A stretch of 64,000 nt of DNA, taken from NCBI RefSeq assembly GCF_032854445.1, contig NC_088295.1, positions 8,928,501-8,992,500 on the forward strand. Direction: 5' to 3'. The DNA is from Liolophura sinensis (taxonomy: Eukaryota > Mollusca > Polyplacophora > Chitonida > Chitonidae). The notes below the pieces were generated by a model. It was not told the origin of the DNA. It worked only from the letters and a program-made list of their open reading frames with translations, and made no database searches. Positions 1 through 11,850 of the stretch are shown in pieces. Within the stretch, counting starts at the first letter, position 1. Each line of letters starts with the position of its first letter. The position numbers and the translations under genes were made by a program.

Positions 1-802
1 CTAGCTTCAGCTCCAAAGCTAAGATTCACCAGTCACTTGCTTGGGGGTTAACATCACTTTAACGATTCTTGGGTTACGTCAGTGCTTGTACAAATAACAG
101 ATTGGTCTCAAATCAAACATTCATTAAGGGCTATATGACTACACTATCTGTAATGTTGAGACTAAAGGTAAGTTGTTCCATATGGTCACAGCATACCAAC
201 AAAAGCTTATTTCTTCTATTAAAGGCCTATACAGCACCTGGCTAAAACATATTTCAATCGAAAGCAGGATTCTCAAGCTTTCTAAAAAGTATCATACTTT
301 ATTATTTCAATGAAATTTCACTGAATAACATGTAGAACAAAATATCAATACTGCACAAATGGCTGGTGTGAGTCGAGGTAAACACCTTGAGAATTTTATC
401 CAATCGTTCCTATCAGATTGCATGGCCTAAGCTGTGACGTAGCCTTTACTCATTCACTCCCTGGAGTGACATATGATAACAGAGAACTACTGCATGAAAC
501 ATCATTTTGAGATCATTTGCAACGATTTAGTTACATGTAGCCAATTGGCCAATTCACACAGTGTTGTCAGGCTGGTCTATCATTTACAGACCACCCCAGA
601 CATAAAATATGTTTAATGTGTAATATTAAAGGATGGTATCACAAATTACATGTCACACATCTATGTCACACAGTAGCATACCATCTTGGCCCAAAACGCA
701 TTCATCTCCCCAGCAGACCCTCGGCCTACTTCAAATTATACAAATACATTTTTTGCCATTGTTTTTACTGTTTAGTCAGCACTTTCTAAAATAACAAATG
801 TT

Positions 803-862
803 GAGTCAGTGAAAAATTAATTACGTCAGTGAAAAATTAATTAGGTCAGTGAAAAATTAAGG
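803..862. repeat. Short 20-bp tandem repeat, three copies
   Basis: Three copies of a 20-bp unit containing GTCAGTGAAAAATTAA follow each other directly, with one or two differences. Around it, 1-802 and 863-1827 are AT-rich unique sequence with no supported gene. Confidence 0.85.
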
Positions 863-1827
863 TTGATGGGAATGAGAAGATGGCATCTCATCAAACAATG
901 TTTAAAATTACATAAATTTTATGACATGATTTTGTTTCTCTAAGTTCATGAGAAATGAATTCAAATTTTGTTCCTTTGGCTTTCTTGCATACAAGATGTG
1001 ATTTTTTTCTGTTTTCTTTATGGAGTGAAATTATCGAAATGCCATGTTCAAGCCAAGGTGCTTTCTCTGACGTCCACGATAACTAGGTCAGCACTGCTCA
1101 CATCTTAGAAGCCACTACCCCAAAACTCATGCATAAATTTCAGTGAGAGTTGAATGCCTTGATCAGCCTCAAAGGTGCTTAGATTTCTTTCCATTTGTTT
1201 CAGAATTGAGCATAAATCTGGTTCTACAACAATCCCTTTGTAATTTTGTAAACATTTAATAGAGGTCAGAATTCCCGGCACGAGCACAACCCCTCCGAAG
1301 TGTATGACCTGAACCAGGAATACCTCGAGGCTGTGCATCTCTGCAGGCTACTTAAACTATAAATGATATACAGGTTTACTGTATGAATAGTTCAAGCAGT
1401 GGAAGAAATATCCTGCAAGTATGTCCAATTTCTGAGAAAGCTATCTAACACTGGACCTTCATCGCCAAAATCCACAACTTCTGCCATGGGCTACTACTTT
1501 TACTATAACACGGAAAATAGCTTTGACGCTAGAGAGCTCGAGTAAAGGTGACGTCACCTTGCTGTCGATAATGGAGATACGCTGAAGCTGTATCAAGACT
1601 AAGTTTCACTAAACTTTGAAAAAATTCTAAAAAAAATATTCAATGCCGGCTTAAAGATACCTTGAATGGTAATTTTTCATTTGACATAAACATGAGTCAG
1701 ATGCTGTCTTTCACTTTGAAGGCCTTAACCTCAGCTCTTTTAAGCAATGAAATTAACTGGTATGTACTAAGACCACAAAATCTGTCCTAGCTATGATCAA
1801 ATTGATCAAACATCTAGTTAAAATTTA

Positions 1828-2085
1828 TTTATTTATTTGATTGGTGTTTTAAGCCGTACTCAAGAATATTTCACTTATACGACGGCGACCAGCATTATGG
1901 TGGGTGGAAACCGGGCACAGCCCGGGGGAAACCCACGACCATCAGCAGGTTGCTGAAAACCTTCCCACTTACGGCCAGAGAGGAAGCCAGCATGAGCTGG
2001 ACTTGAACTCACAGCGACCGCATTGGTGAGAGGCTCCTGGGTCATTATGCTGCGCTAGCGCGCTAACCGATTGAGCCAGCTGCTG
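1828..2085 (-). mobile_element. tRNA-derived SINE, near full length (family 1)
   Basis: The minus strand starts with a tRNA-like head: an A-box-like TGGCTCAATCGG near 2075 and a B-box-like GTTCAAGTCC near 2010. These are RNA polymerase III internal promoter boxes. The body contains the family hallmark CATTATGGTGGG (plus-strand reading) near 1893, and the element ends in an AAATAAAT-type tail at the low-coordinate end. Similar copies occur at 15506, 22790, 39606, 53937, 56180 and 58168. No convincing target-site duplication was seen for this copy. Confidence 0.85.
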
Positions 2086-2907
2086 ATCCAAGCCTGAATG
2101 ATCACAATGAAAAATTTCCACTGATACTTCTCAATCTACGCAATACGTTAAGATGATGACTTTTAACCTAATAACCCAAACCATTTGGGGACCACTAAAT
2201 GGTAGAACCATTCTATTGTGGCTGAGACAAGAGATATGGAGAAACCAGCTGTACCATCCAGATATACAGCGTGTAAAGTACATATTCACATAAATAAGCC
2301 TGCCACATGCCCTCATTACAAAATACTTTTGTTTTTATTAAAATATAACAACACTGCTTATATATCCAATTGCTATTTTGAGATGAGTAGAGCTGCACAC
2401 ACGCTACAGCAGTCCCGGTGATTTTTGTCAGATTAGATTTGTAACAATATCCACTGTTCAAGCATGCAGGGACAATTCCATACTATACTGAGTAACCATA
2501 GCAACCATTTCCATACTGCCACTAATATAGTCAGCACATGGGAATAAAGTGTCTTCAAAGCTGTGTCTGAATGTTTCACTGGCAAGATGGCTAAATCAAA
2601 CTGCGGAGCCAGTCTTTGCAGGACAGACAACGCAGACATAGCCCTAACGCAGCCTACACACACCCTTCAAACAAAACATCTGCTCAGTGAACACATGCGC
2701 AAATAAACTGTGGGAAGGTGAAATAGCAAAGAAATAAAACAACACCTTGAAGCAGTGTTGATTGTGAAGTGCTGTTATATTACACTTGTGTAAACCAGCC
2801 CAGCTTCAATTAATGTATGTTGAAAAGACATTATGGTCTTGCACTTGCTTGCTGGTGTTTTAAGGCATCTAAAATCAGGGGGTCAATCAGTGTGATATAT
2901 AAATAAA
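2086..2907. other. Unique AT-rich intronic sequence
   Basis: No repeat, exon or RNA gene could be supported. Overlapping short open frames on both strands here have no recognisable domains and no paired splice sites. Confidence 0.5.
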
Positions 2908-3023
2908 TCATGGAGAATTCCACTGAAGGCATCATGGAGAATTCCACTGAAGGCATCATGGAGAATTTAACTGAATACATCACGGAAAATTCAACTGAAT
3001 GCATCACGGGAAATTCAACTGCA
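2908..3023. repeat. Degenerate relic of the 24-bp minisatellite (about five units)
   Basis: Five successive 24-bp units with the core TCATGGAGAATTC, drifting into CACGGAAAATTC, precede the main array by about 870 bp. The unit length and core are the same as in the array at 3895, but these copies are more diverged. Stops appear just after them (CCTAATAGAGCC). Confidence 0.85.
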
Positions 3024-3867
3024 AGCCTAATAGAGCCTAATGGGGATTATAAGCATCATCAAGAATTCAAATACTCTTTTATATTTTAAAAAAGTGTCAC
3101 CAGCAAAAATAAATAAAGACTGAATTATACTGAATGGAAACAGCAATAGGTAACACATAGAAATGCTAATCCAAATTTTGTCCTAGTTCCCGTTACAGCC
3201 TTCAAGGTGGTGTGGTGCACAGCGGCCAGTAGGCGAGGTGTGAACTGAGCTGGTTAGCCTGGTGGCCGTTGAAAGGCAACGGCTAGCAGCTCCTTACAGT
3301 TTGTATCACAGCCTGCTGTTTCAAACAAGCAAGTAACAAAACAACTTCTGCATTCCGGGAGTGAAAGTCTGGACTTGTTTTCCTTTTTGTTCAGCTTTTT
3401 TATCGGTGGGGAAAGGGTGTGGGGGAGGGGGGGGGGGGGCAGGAGAGAGAGAGATAAGCATCATCAATTGGTCTTTTATGTTAGTAGACATAGCTGAATT
3501 ATCTCATTCGACTACAATCATCCTCCATAATTAAAGGGTGTTTTTGATGAGATCTGGTCTATATTTCTCAAGCCATGTATGTACCCTCTGACTGCAGTTG
3601 CAAAGCCACTCTTGTGCATGTAATAATCTCAAAATTAGTTGTGAGAGTATTGTCTCCTGAAGTCTGTGTTGTTCACATAGAGAAGCCTCAGATGCCTGCA
3701 GGGAATGAGCCCCCATGACGTCACAGGATCAATGAAAGCTCAATTGTATTGCAGTAGATTTTGTGATGTTTGATAACCAAATTCTACAGTTTTTCTTCTG
3801 TTTTCGACATTTCAAATGATCAGAATTGATTAAGGGAACATAAAAGCATCTATCTGCAGTTTGCAAG
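3024..3867. other. Spacer with G-tract and GA microsatellite
   Basis: Unique sequence between the relic and the main 24-bp array. It contains a run of about 14 G near 3427-3440 followed by a GA repeat (about 3443-3454). No gene is supported. Confidence 0.6.
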
Positions 3868-3894
3868 GTGCAGTGCTGGGATTCTACTTTAAAG

Positions 3895-5952
3895 CATCAT
3901 GGAGATTTCAACTGCAAGCATCATGGAGAATTCTACTGCAAGCATCATGGAGAATTCAACTACAAGCATCATGGAGAATTCAACTACAAGCATCATGGAG
4001 AGATCAAATGCAAGCATCATGGAGAATTCAACACCAAGCATCATGGAGAATTCAACACCAAGCATCATGGAGAGTTCAACTGCAGGCATCATGGAGAATT
4101 CAACTGCAAGCATCAAGGAGAGTTTAACTGCAAGCATCATGGAGAATTCAACACCAAGCATCATGGAGAATTCAACACCAAGCATCATGGAGAATTCAAC
4201 TGCAAGCATCAAGGAGAGTTTAACTGCAAGCATCAAGGAGAGTTTAACTGCAGGCATCAAGGAGAGTTTAACTGCAAGCATCATGGAGAGTTTAACTGCA
4301 GGCATCATGGAGAATTCAACTGCAAGCATCAAGGAGAGTTTAACTGCAAGCATCAAGGAGAGTTCAACTGCAAGCATCATGGAGAGTTCAACTGCAAGCA
4401 TCATGGAGAATTCAACTACAAGCATCATGGAGAATTCAACACCAAGCATCATGGAGAATTCAACACCAAGCATCATGGAGAGTTTAACTGCAAGCATCAT
4501 GGAGAATTCAACTACAAGCATCATGGAGAATTCAACTACAAGCATCATGGAGAGTTTAACTGCAAGCATCATGGAGAATTCAACTACAAGCATCATGGAG
4601 AATTCAACTGCAAGCATCAAGGAGAGTTTAACTGCAAGCATCATGGAGAGATCAAATGCAAGCATCATGGAGAATTCAACACCAAGCATCATGGAGAATT
4701 CAACACCAAGCATCATGGAGAATTCAACACCAAGCATCATGGAGAATTCAACTGCAAGCATCATGGAGAATTCAACACCAAGCATCATGGAGAATTCAAC
4801 ACCAAGCATCATGGAGAATTCAACTGCAAGCATCAAGGAGAGTTTAACTGCAAGCATCAAGGAGAGTTTAACTGCAAGCATCAAGGAGAGTTTAACTGCA
4901 GGCATCATGGAGAGTTTAACTGCAAGCATCATGGAGAATTTAACTACAAGCATCATGGAGAATTCAACACCAAGCATCAAGGAGAGTTTAACTGCAAGCA
5001 TCATGGAGAGTTTAACTGCAAGCATCAAGGAGAGTTTAACTACAAGCATCATGGAGAGTTTAACTGCAGGCATCAAGGAGAGTTTAACTACAAGCATCAT
5101 GGAGAGTTTAACTGCAGGCATCATGGAGAATTCAACACCAAGCATCAAGGAGAGTTTAACTACAAGCATCATGGAGAGTTTAACTGCAAGCATCAAGGAG
5201 AGTTTAACTACAAGCATTATGGAGAGTTTAACTGCAGGCATCATGGAGAATTCAACACCAAGCATCAAGGAGAGTTTAACTACAAGCATCATGGAGAATT
5301 CAACTACAAGCATCAAGGAGAGTTTAACTACAAGCATCATGGAGAATTCAACTACAAGCATCATGGAGAATTCAACTACAAGCATCATGGAGAATTCAAC
5401 ACCAAGCATCAAGGAGAGTTTAACACCAAGCATCATGGAGAATTCAACTGCAGGCATCATGGAGAATTCAACACCAAGCATCAAGGAGAGTTTAACACCA
5501 AGCATCATGGAGAATTCAACTGCAGGCATCATGGAGAATTCAACTACAAGCATCAAGGAGAGTTTAACTACAAGCATCATGGAGAGTTTAACTACAAGCA
5601 TCATGGAGAATTCAACACCAAGCATCATGGAGAGTTCAAATGCAAGCATCATGGAGAATTCAACACCAAGCATCATGGAGAATTCAACACCAAGCATCAT
5701 GGAGAATTCAACACCAAGCATCATGGAGAATTCAACACCAAGCATCATGGAGAATTCAACACCAAGCATCATGGAAAATTCAACACCAAGCATCATGGAG
5801 AGTTTAACTGCAAGTATCAAGGAGAGTTTAACTGCAAGCATCAAGGAGAGTTTAACTACAAGCATCAAGGAGAGTTTAACTACAAGCATCATGGAGAATT
5901 CAACACCAAGCATCATGGAGAATTCAACACCAAGCATCATGGAGAATTCAAG
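3895..5952 (+). repeat. 24-bp minisatellite, about 86 copies
   Basis: Head-to-tail 24-bp units with the core CATCATGGAGAATTCAAC run for about 2.06 kb with almost no length variation. Because 24 is a multiple of three, the array is open in two plus frames for its whole length and in a minus frame. In the longest plus frame (3868-6036, 722 codons) each unit gives an octapeptide K-H-(H/Q)-G-E-F-N-(C/Y/T), and a unique 28-residue tail follows the last unit. Two unit types alternate: CATCATGG usually with GAATTCAAC, and CATCAAGG nearly always with GAGTTTAAC. Most units of the first type contain an EcoRI site. I treat this as a non-coding minisatellite in intron 4, because simultaneous openness of several frames follows from the unit itself. 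Confidence 0.93.
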
Positions 5953-6036
5953 GAACACGGATTGAAAAATTCTGACCAAACTGTTTTGGAGAGAACAAAA
6001 GAACCTCTGACTTTATGGGTTACTGAGCATATGTAA

Positions 6037-8189
6037 CTGTCATCTGTTTGATTCTTTAAACCACAAACTGGTTACATACACTGCACACTACATGTAACAG
6101 ATAGTACGTCACCTTAATGGATAGTTTACACTGTAGTTGTCATTTCACCTGACACACTGAAGGACAGAAGGAGTACTGGTGAACTATCGCACCTTTCATT
6201 TCATGGGAAGACAATATACCTACTCCTTTTTGTGAGATTTTTTTCATTTTTAAGCAATTACATGCAATACTGGACACTTTTTTACATCCCCTATAGACCG
6301 ACTTGTGTACAAATTTCCAAATATTTTTTCACATAATATTTTGAAGTGAATAAGCATTCGCAACTGTCAAAGCAATCATTTCAGAGTTTTAAAAAAAAAT
6401 GGAAAATTCATGTAAAACATGACTTTTGTCACCAGCAGGTTGAACCAAGCCCCATGCTGTATCTAATACTATCAACTGTATACATTATAAATCTCAATAC
6501 TTTAATCCCCTCACTCACAGCTTTTAGATGGCCTATGGTCAGGGACATGATCCCCCACAGGGTGGCCTTCCTGTCAGTGTAATATGTATGATCTCGTCTA
6601 CACCTGTCCACAACTGGTTCAGTCAGGCCACTAACCAACTGCTGTGTATAAGCCACCTAGAAAGATTCCCCACACAGTCTCGCTGGGAGAGAGCTCTCCA
6701 GAGATGTTTCCAGAGTAATGATCTACCATCTACTAGTTCTACTGTTCTCCTGCATACAAGTTAATCGGAATCTCTGAATGACATAAACAGAGAATGTGAC
6801 ACCAAGTAGACCTTAATCTTGACTATCTTTATATCATTGATCTGTAAACCAACAATGTTAACAGGTTTCGTGATAGCTCTGTCCTAAACAGGGGCCCTGA
6901 GCGTATTGTCCTACCCAAAATCACTCATGGTGATCGACTTTTTCCTAGAAACTCAAGTCTACATGTATTTCCATAGGTCACTGTGTAAAAGTGTTCCAGT
7001 GTAGAATTCCAGGTTGACTTTTGCCTTTCTGGTAACGGCCATCACATCCACTGACTAATCTTCTTACCATCCAAAGGCCAACAGTGAACAGGCCTAATTA
7101 AGTGATCTGTTGGTTAAATGGTCTGTACAGAACACACTCACTCTACACCCTGAAAGTTACCAAATCTCTGTAACAAATACGGGAATCCTTGACTGACACC
7201 TAGGTGTGTCAGCAATTAGCCTAGCTCCTGTAACAGTTTGGCTGAGCACAGCATCTGATAGATTAAACTCAAGGCAAAAGTAGACTTCAGTAACCGAACA
7301 TATTTTATGACAAAGTATTAAAGTTTCATTAGAACTGCCAGGTAAAACTGTCCCTGAAACTACTTTTATTTTATATCTTGTAAGTTTTCTCCAAGAGCAT
7401 TGAAAATATCATAAAAAACAGTTTTTGGACCAAATGCAAGTATTAAAGTAATGTGATGTGAAAATGAACATTTTAAAAGAATTCAATTGCTGTGAAATCA
7501 CCTCTTATGAACAGGCTAATAAGTTTTGGTAGATTTTCAGGTGCACAAAAAATGTGAAAAACCAATGGCCACTGCCAAGTAATACACAAACCCTGCATTT
7601 TATAACTAACAGATTTTTGAGACTTAAGAGAGAGCTGAAGTACAGGTAACTTTAAACATACATGTATAGGTAATCATTTACAAATGTATATTGCATGTTG
7701 TAAGCAATCTCATCAGTTCTCATTCCGAATGTCAAAAGAGATATTAAAAACATACCAAACACATGTTCCTTTAGGCCAACATTTGTTTTTTGTTCCCACT
7801 GATGATATTCCAATTTATACTTAACACCAACACAGATGTTGTCACCCAATAGCAAATTATTCCGCAATTATTCATAGCATTTCAATCCAGTTATATCATT
7901 TATGCTAATCATATTAATATTTAATAGAAGCAGTGAGCAATCAGTGAACTTTATTTCCCGAAAATGCCTGAAAGGCTTGTGGAAAATATTTCTCTTCGAC
8001 AAAAACTAATGATATACATAAAAACAAGGCCTTGGGAAAACGAGAAAATAACTGAAAAAAAATATTTCAGTTCACAGCTCTTACCAACCAGATTAGCCTG
8101 TTTTTCACCTCAGTAAATGATTACATCACGATGTGACAGCAAAGGCTTACAGAGGTGTGACTTTTATGAACAATTTAAATTGCCCCAGA
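6037..8189. other. Unique intronic sequence
   Basis: Mostly AT-rich unique sequence. A 138-bp stretch at 6519-6656 on the minus strand has exon-like borders and is discussed as a finding. No gene is supported. Confidence 0.5.
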
Positions 8190-10590
8190 GAGTGATGACT
8201 GGCAAAGTGAGTCGGGCTGGCAAAGTTGGACAAAGTGAAACAGGACTAACAAAGTTAGCCAAAGTTCCAAAATGAGTCAGGCTGGCAAAGTTAACCAAAG
8301 TGCCCCAGTGAGCCAAGGCTGTCAAAGCAAGCCAAAGTGAGTCAGGGCTGGCAAAGTGACCTAAAATTACACAGTGAGTCAGGGCTGGCAATTAAAAAGT
8401 AAGCCAAAGTGTCCAAGTGAGTCAGGGGATGGCAAAGAGTATCCAAGTAATCAGGGATGGCAAAGCGCGTAGAAGTAGTCAGGGATGGCAAAGAGTATCC
8501 AAGTAGTCAGGGATGGCAAAGAGTATCCAAGTAGTCAGGGATGGCAAAGAGTATCCAAGTAGTTAGGGATGGCAAAGAGTGTCCAAGTAGACAGGGATGG
8601 CAAAGCGCATCCAAGTAGTCAGGGATGGCAAAGACTATCCAAGTAGTCAGGGATGGCAAAGAGTATCCAAGTAGTCAAGAATGGCAAAGAGTATCCACGT
8701 AGTCAGGGATGGTAAAGCACGCTCAAGTAGTCAGGGATGGCAGAGTGCCCAGGTATCCAGTGATGGCAAAGAGTGTCCAAGTAGTCAGGGATGGCAAAGA
8801 GTATCCAAGTAGTCAGAGATGGCAAAGGGTGTCCAAGTAGTCAAGGAAGGCAAACAGCTTCCAAGTAGTCAGTGATGGCAAAGAGTGTCCAAGTAGTCAG
8901 GGATGGCAAAGAGTATCCAAGTTGTCTGAGATGGCAAAGAGTGTTCAAGTAGTCAGGGATGGCAAAGAGTGCCCAAGTAGTCAGGGATGGCAAAGAGTAT
9001 CCAAGTTGTCTGAGATGGCAAAGAGTGTCCAAGTAGTCAGGGATGGCAAAGAGTGCCCAAGTAGTCCGGGATGGCAAAGAGTGTCCAAGTAGTCAGGGAT
9101 GGCAAAGAGTGTCTAAGTAGTCAGGGATGGCAAAGAGTATCCAAGTAGTCAGGGATGGCAAAGAGTGTCCAAGTAGTCAGGGATGGCAAAGAGTGTCCAA
9201 GTAGTCAGGGATGGCAAAGAGTATCCAAGTAGTCAGAGATGACAAAGAGTGTCCAAGTAGTCAGGGATGGCAGAGTGCCCAAGTAGTCAGGGATGGCAAA
9301 GGGTGTCCAATTAGTCAGGGATGGCAAAGAGTGTCCAAGCAGTCAGGGATGGCAGAGTGCCCAAGTAGTCAGGGATGGGCGCGTAGAAGTAGTCAGGGAT
9401 GGCAAAGAGTGTCCAAGTAGTCAGGGATGGCAAAGAGTGTCCATGTAGTCTGGGATGGCAAAGAGTGTCCAAGTAGTCATGGTTGGCAAAGAGTGTCCAA
9501 GTAGTCAGGGATGGCAAAGGGTGCCCAAGTAGTCAGGGATGGCAAAGGGTGTCCAAGTAGTCAGGGATGGCAAAAAGTATCCAAGTAGTCAGAGATGGCA
9601 AAGAGTGTCCAAGTAGTCAGGGATGGCAAAGATTGTCCAAGTAGTCAGGGATGGCAAAAAGTGTCCAAGTAGTTAGGGATGGCAAAGAGTGTCCAAGTAG
9701 TCAGGGATGGCAGAGTGCCCAAGTAGTTAGGGATGACAAAGGGTGTCCAAGTAGATGCAGTCATGGTTGACAAAGAGTGTCCAAGTAGTCAGGGATGGCA
9801 AAGAGTATCCAAGTAGTCAGGGATGGCAAAGGGTGTCCAAGTAGTCAGGGATGGCAAAAAGTATCCCAGCAGAGATGGCAAAGAGTGTCCAAGTAGTCAG
9901 GGATGGCAAAGATTGTCCAAGTAGTAGGGGATGGCAGAGTGCCCAAGTAGTCAGGGATGGCAAAGAGTGTCCAAGTAGTCAGGGATGGCAAAGAGTATCC
10001 AAGTAGTCAGAGATGGCAAAGGGTGTCCAAGTAGTCAAGGAAGGCAAACAGCTTCCAAGTAGTCAGAGATGGCAAAGGGTGTCCAAGTAGTCAAGGAAGG
10101 CAAACAGCTTCCAAGTAGTCAGGGATGACAAAGGGTGTCCAAGTAGATGCAGTCAGGGATGGCAAAGAGGGTCCAAGTAGTCAGGGATGGCAAAGAGTGT
10201 CCAAGTAGTCAGGGATGGCAGAGTGTCCAAATAGTCAGGGATGGCAAAGAGTATCCAAGTAGTCAGGGATGGCAAAGAGTGTCCAGGGATGGCAAAGAGT
10301 GTCCAAGTAGTCAGGGATGGCAAAGAGTGTCCAAGTAGTCAGGGATGGCAGAGTGTCCAAATAGTCAGGGATGGCAAAGAGTATCCAAGTAGTCAGAGAT
10401 GGCAAAGAGTGTCCAAGTAGTCAGGGATGGCAGAGTGCCCAAGTAGTCAGGGATGGCAAAGGGTGACCCAGTAGTCAGGGATGGCAAAGAGTGTCCAAGT
10501 AGTTACGGATGGCAGAGTGCCCAAGTAGTCAGGGATGGCAAACGGTGTCCAAGTAGATGCAGTCAGGGATGGCAAAGTTAGTAAAAGTGT
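8190..10590. repeat. 28-bp minisatellite, roughly 77 regular copies plus a degenerate flank
   Basis: From 8417 to about 10577 a 28-bp unit with the core AGTCAGGGATGGCAAAGAGT then GTCCAAGT repeats about 77 times. Common variants are TATCC for TGTCC and a 3-bp loss in the AAAGAG segment. The stretch 8190-8416 consists of degenerate units with the core GAGTCAGGCTGGCAAAGT. Occasional units carry an extra AGATGC (near 9753, 10145 and 10555). The unit is not a multiple of three, so open frames inside are short. Confidence 0.93.
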
Positions 10591-11300
10591 CAAAGTGAGG
10601 GGGACCGACAATGTGAGTCAAGCATCAATCTTTACAAAATGATCAAAGAAAACAGATGGCCCAAGGAACATATTTCTGTCCTCTGGTACTGTTACCATCA
10701 TTCTTTCAATACCATATAAAACAGTTGGTTCTTTACAGAGTTATTGTTTCTATACAGGTCAATTCAGTGTACGTTGTATTAAAACATCAATTGTAAGGAA
10801 CATTGTTAATTTGGTATCCTGTGATTGCATCCTGTGATGTGACTCTGTGGTCTATCTGTCAGCCCAGTAGCCATAGCTTCTATCTACACTGAACTATGCC
10901 TTACAAGCACAGTACATATATGTAGCTTATAACGGTCTTCAAGAGCACGCCTAATTTGTCACGTTTACTAAAAAAACTTTTACAATCAAGATGTCAAACA
11001 CTAATATGGACAGAGACTGAGCCTCTACATATGAAGTCAAGTGGGGATAGTATTTGTGAGAAGAATGTGAGGAAGGGAGTAGCTTTAGATGTAAGGGGCT
11101 GAGCATGGGTTTAGGTAGAGAGGCAACAGAGACAAAGGAGGGCATTGCAAGAGATTTACTGATAAGGACTGGTTACTGTGACAGAACATTAATCAAATGA
11201 CGCACACTGATATTTGACGAATCAGGCTGAACATGACCGTAGGCACAGGAAATCAAACAAAATGTCTTTGGGAAGAGTTTGTAAGTACACAGAGAATTTG
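10591..11300. other. Unique intronic sequence next to exon 4
   Basis: No feature was recognised between the end of the 28-bp array and the PKC exon 4 donor. Confidence 0.5.
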
Positions 11301-11306
11301 TCCTAC

Positions 11307-11415
11307 CGTCGCACTTGAGGCCTTGATGCAGAAGTCCATATAGCAGTGAGCCGCAATGGTCGCAGAACGTCGGACTGCCATACGAATGAACCTTGAATTT
11401 GTGAACATTTGGAGA
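11307..11415 (-). CDS. PRKCA-like: Conventional protein kinase C, coding exon 4 (109 bp, C1B first half)
   Basis: This 109-bp exon runs from a TTTTTGCAG acceptor (plus-strand complement at 11416-11424) to a GTAGGA donor (11306-11301). It reads [18 protein letters not shown] then [18 protein letters not shown] (residues 92-127) plus one base. It contains His96, Cys109, Cys112 and Cys126, the first four ligands of the second C1 domain, at canonical 12, 2 and 13 spacing. The next residues should be the CxMNVHKxC-type end of C1B, but that exon was not found to the left, so it lies beyond base 1 or was missed. Translation past the donor ([10 protein letters not shown]) loses all similarity, which supports the splice site. 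This exon is separated from exon 3 by about 46.4 kb, so linking them relies on protein continuity and phase. Confidence 0.94.
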
Positions 11416-11850
11416 CTGCAAAAACAATGAAACATCAAGAGTCATTCAATATGATGGAAACCTCCCTGTGCAAAATTTGTTTACAGATATCCGATCCACC
11501 TTGAAGAGTTCTTAATTCAACAGCTGACATCGATACAAATGAAATGTATTAACTGTTAGTGATATTAGAAATCTGCAAATAAATCAGGATGTAGTTCATG
11601 TGTCCCTTTCAAACCCTTAAAGGTTAATAGGAGAATAAAGTGCCCTACGCAGACGCTTCAAATCTTATCTCCAATTCACTCATGTTTACGAAATCACAAC
11701 ATAACAACAACAACAAGGTAAAATACATGCACATGCAATCTTTTAATCTGAAAAAGAAAGCTGTTTGGTTTAATATCATAAGTATGTCTCATTATTAAGC
11801 AACACAAATTCCCGAATGCGAGGTATTCATATATGGTGCTGTCTCAGAAA

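Larger units (their letters stand above)
1..11306 (-). other. Part of PKC intron 4 (at least 11.3 kb)
   Basis: After the GTAGGA donor at 11306 the next PKC exon should encode the end of C1B, with conserved Cys and His ligands. I read the minus strand down to base 1 and did not find it. The interval is therefore taken as the first part of intron 4, with the remainder of the gene to the left of the window. It contains two large minisatellites, a relic array and one SINE. Confidence 0.7.

Noticed and set aside
1990-2085. tRNA gene
   Set aside because: The A- and B-box-like sequences belong to SINE heads; no complete cloverleaf could be drawn.
3889-5979. Minus-strand open frame of 696 codons and plus-strand frame of 688 codons in the 24-bp array
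   Set aside because: They are alternative readings of the same minisatellite. Openness follows from a 24-bp unit without stops in those registers.
11271-11306. Extension of PKC exon 4 past 11307 ([10 protein letters not shown])
   Set aside because: Similarity to C1B stops exactly at the GTAGGA donor, and the required Cys/His spacing is lost.
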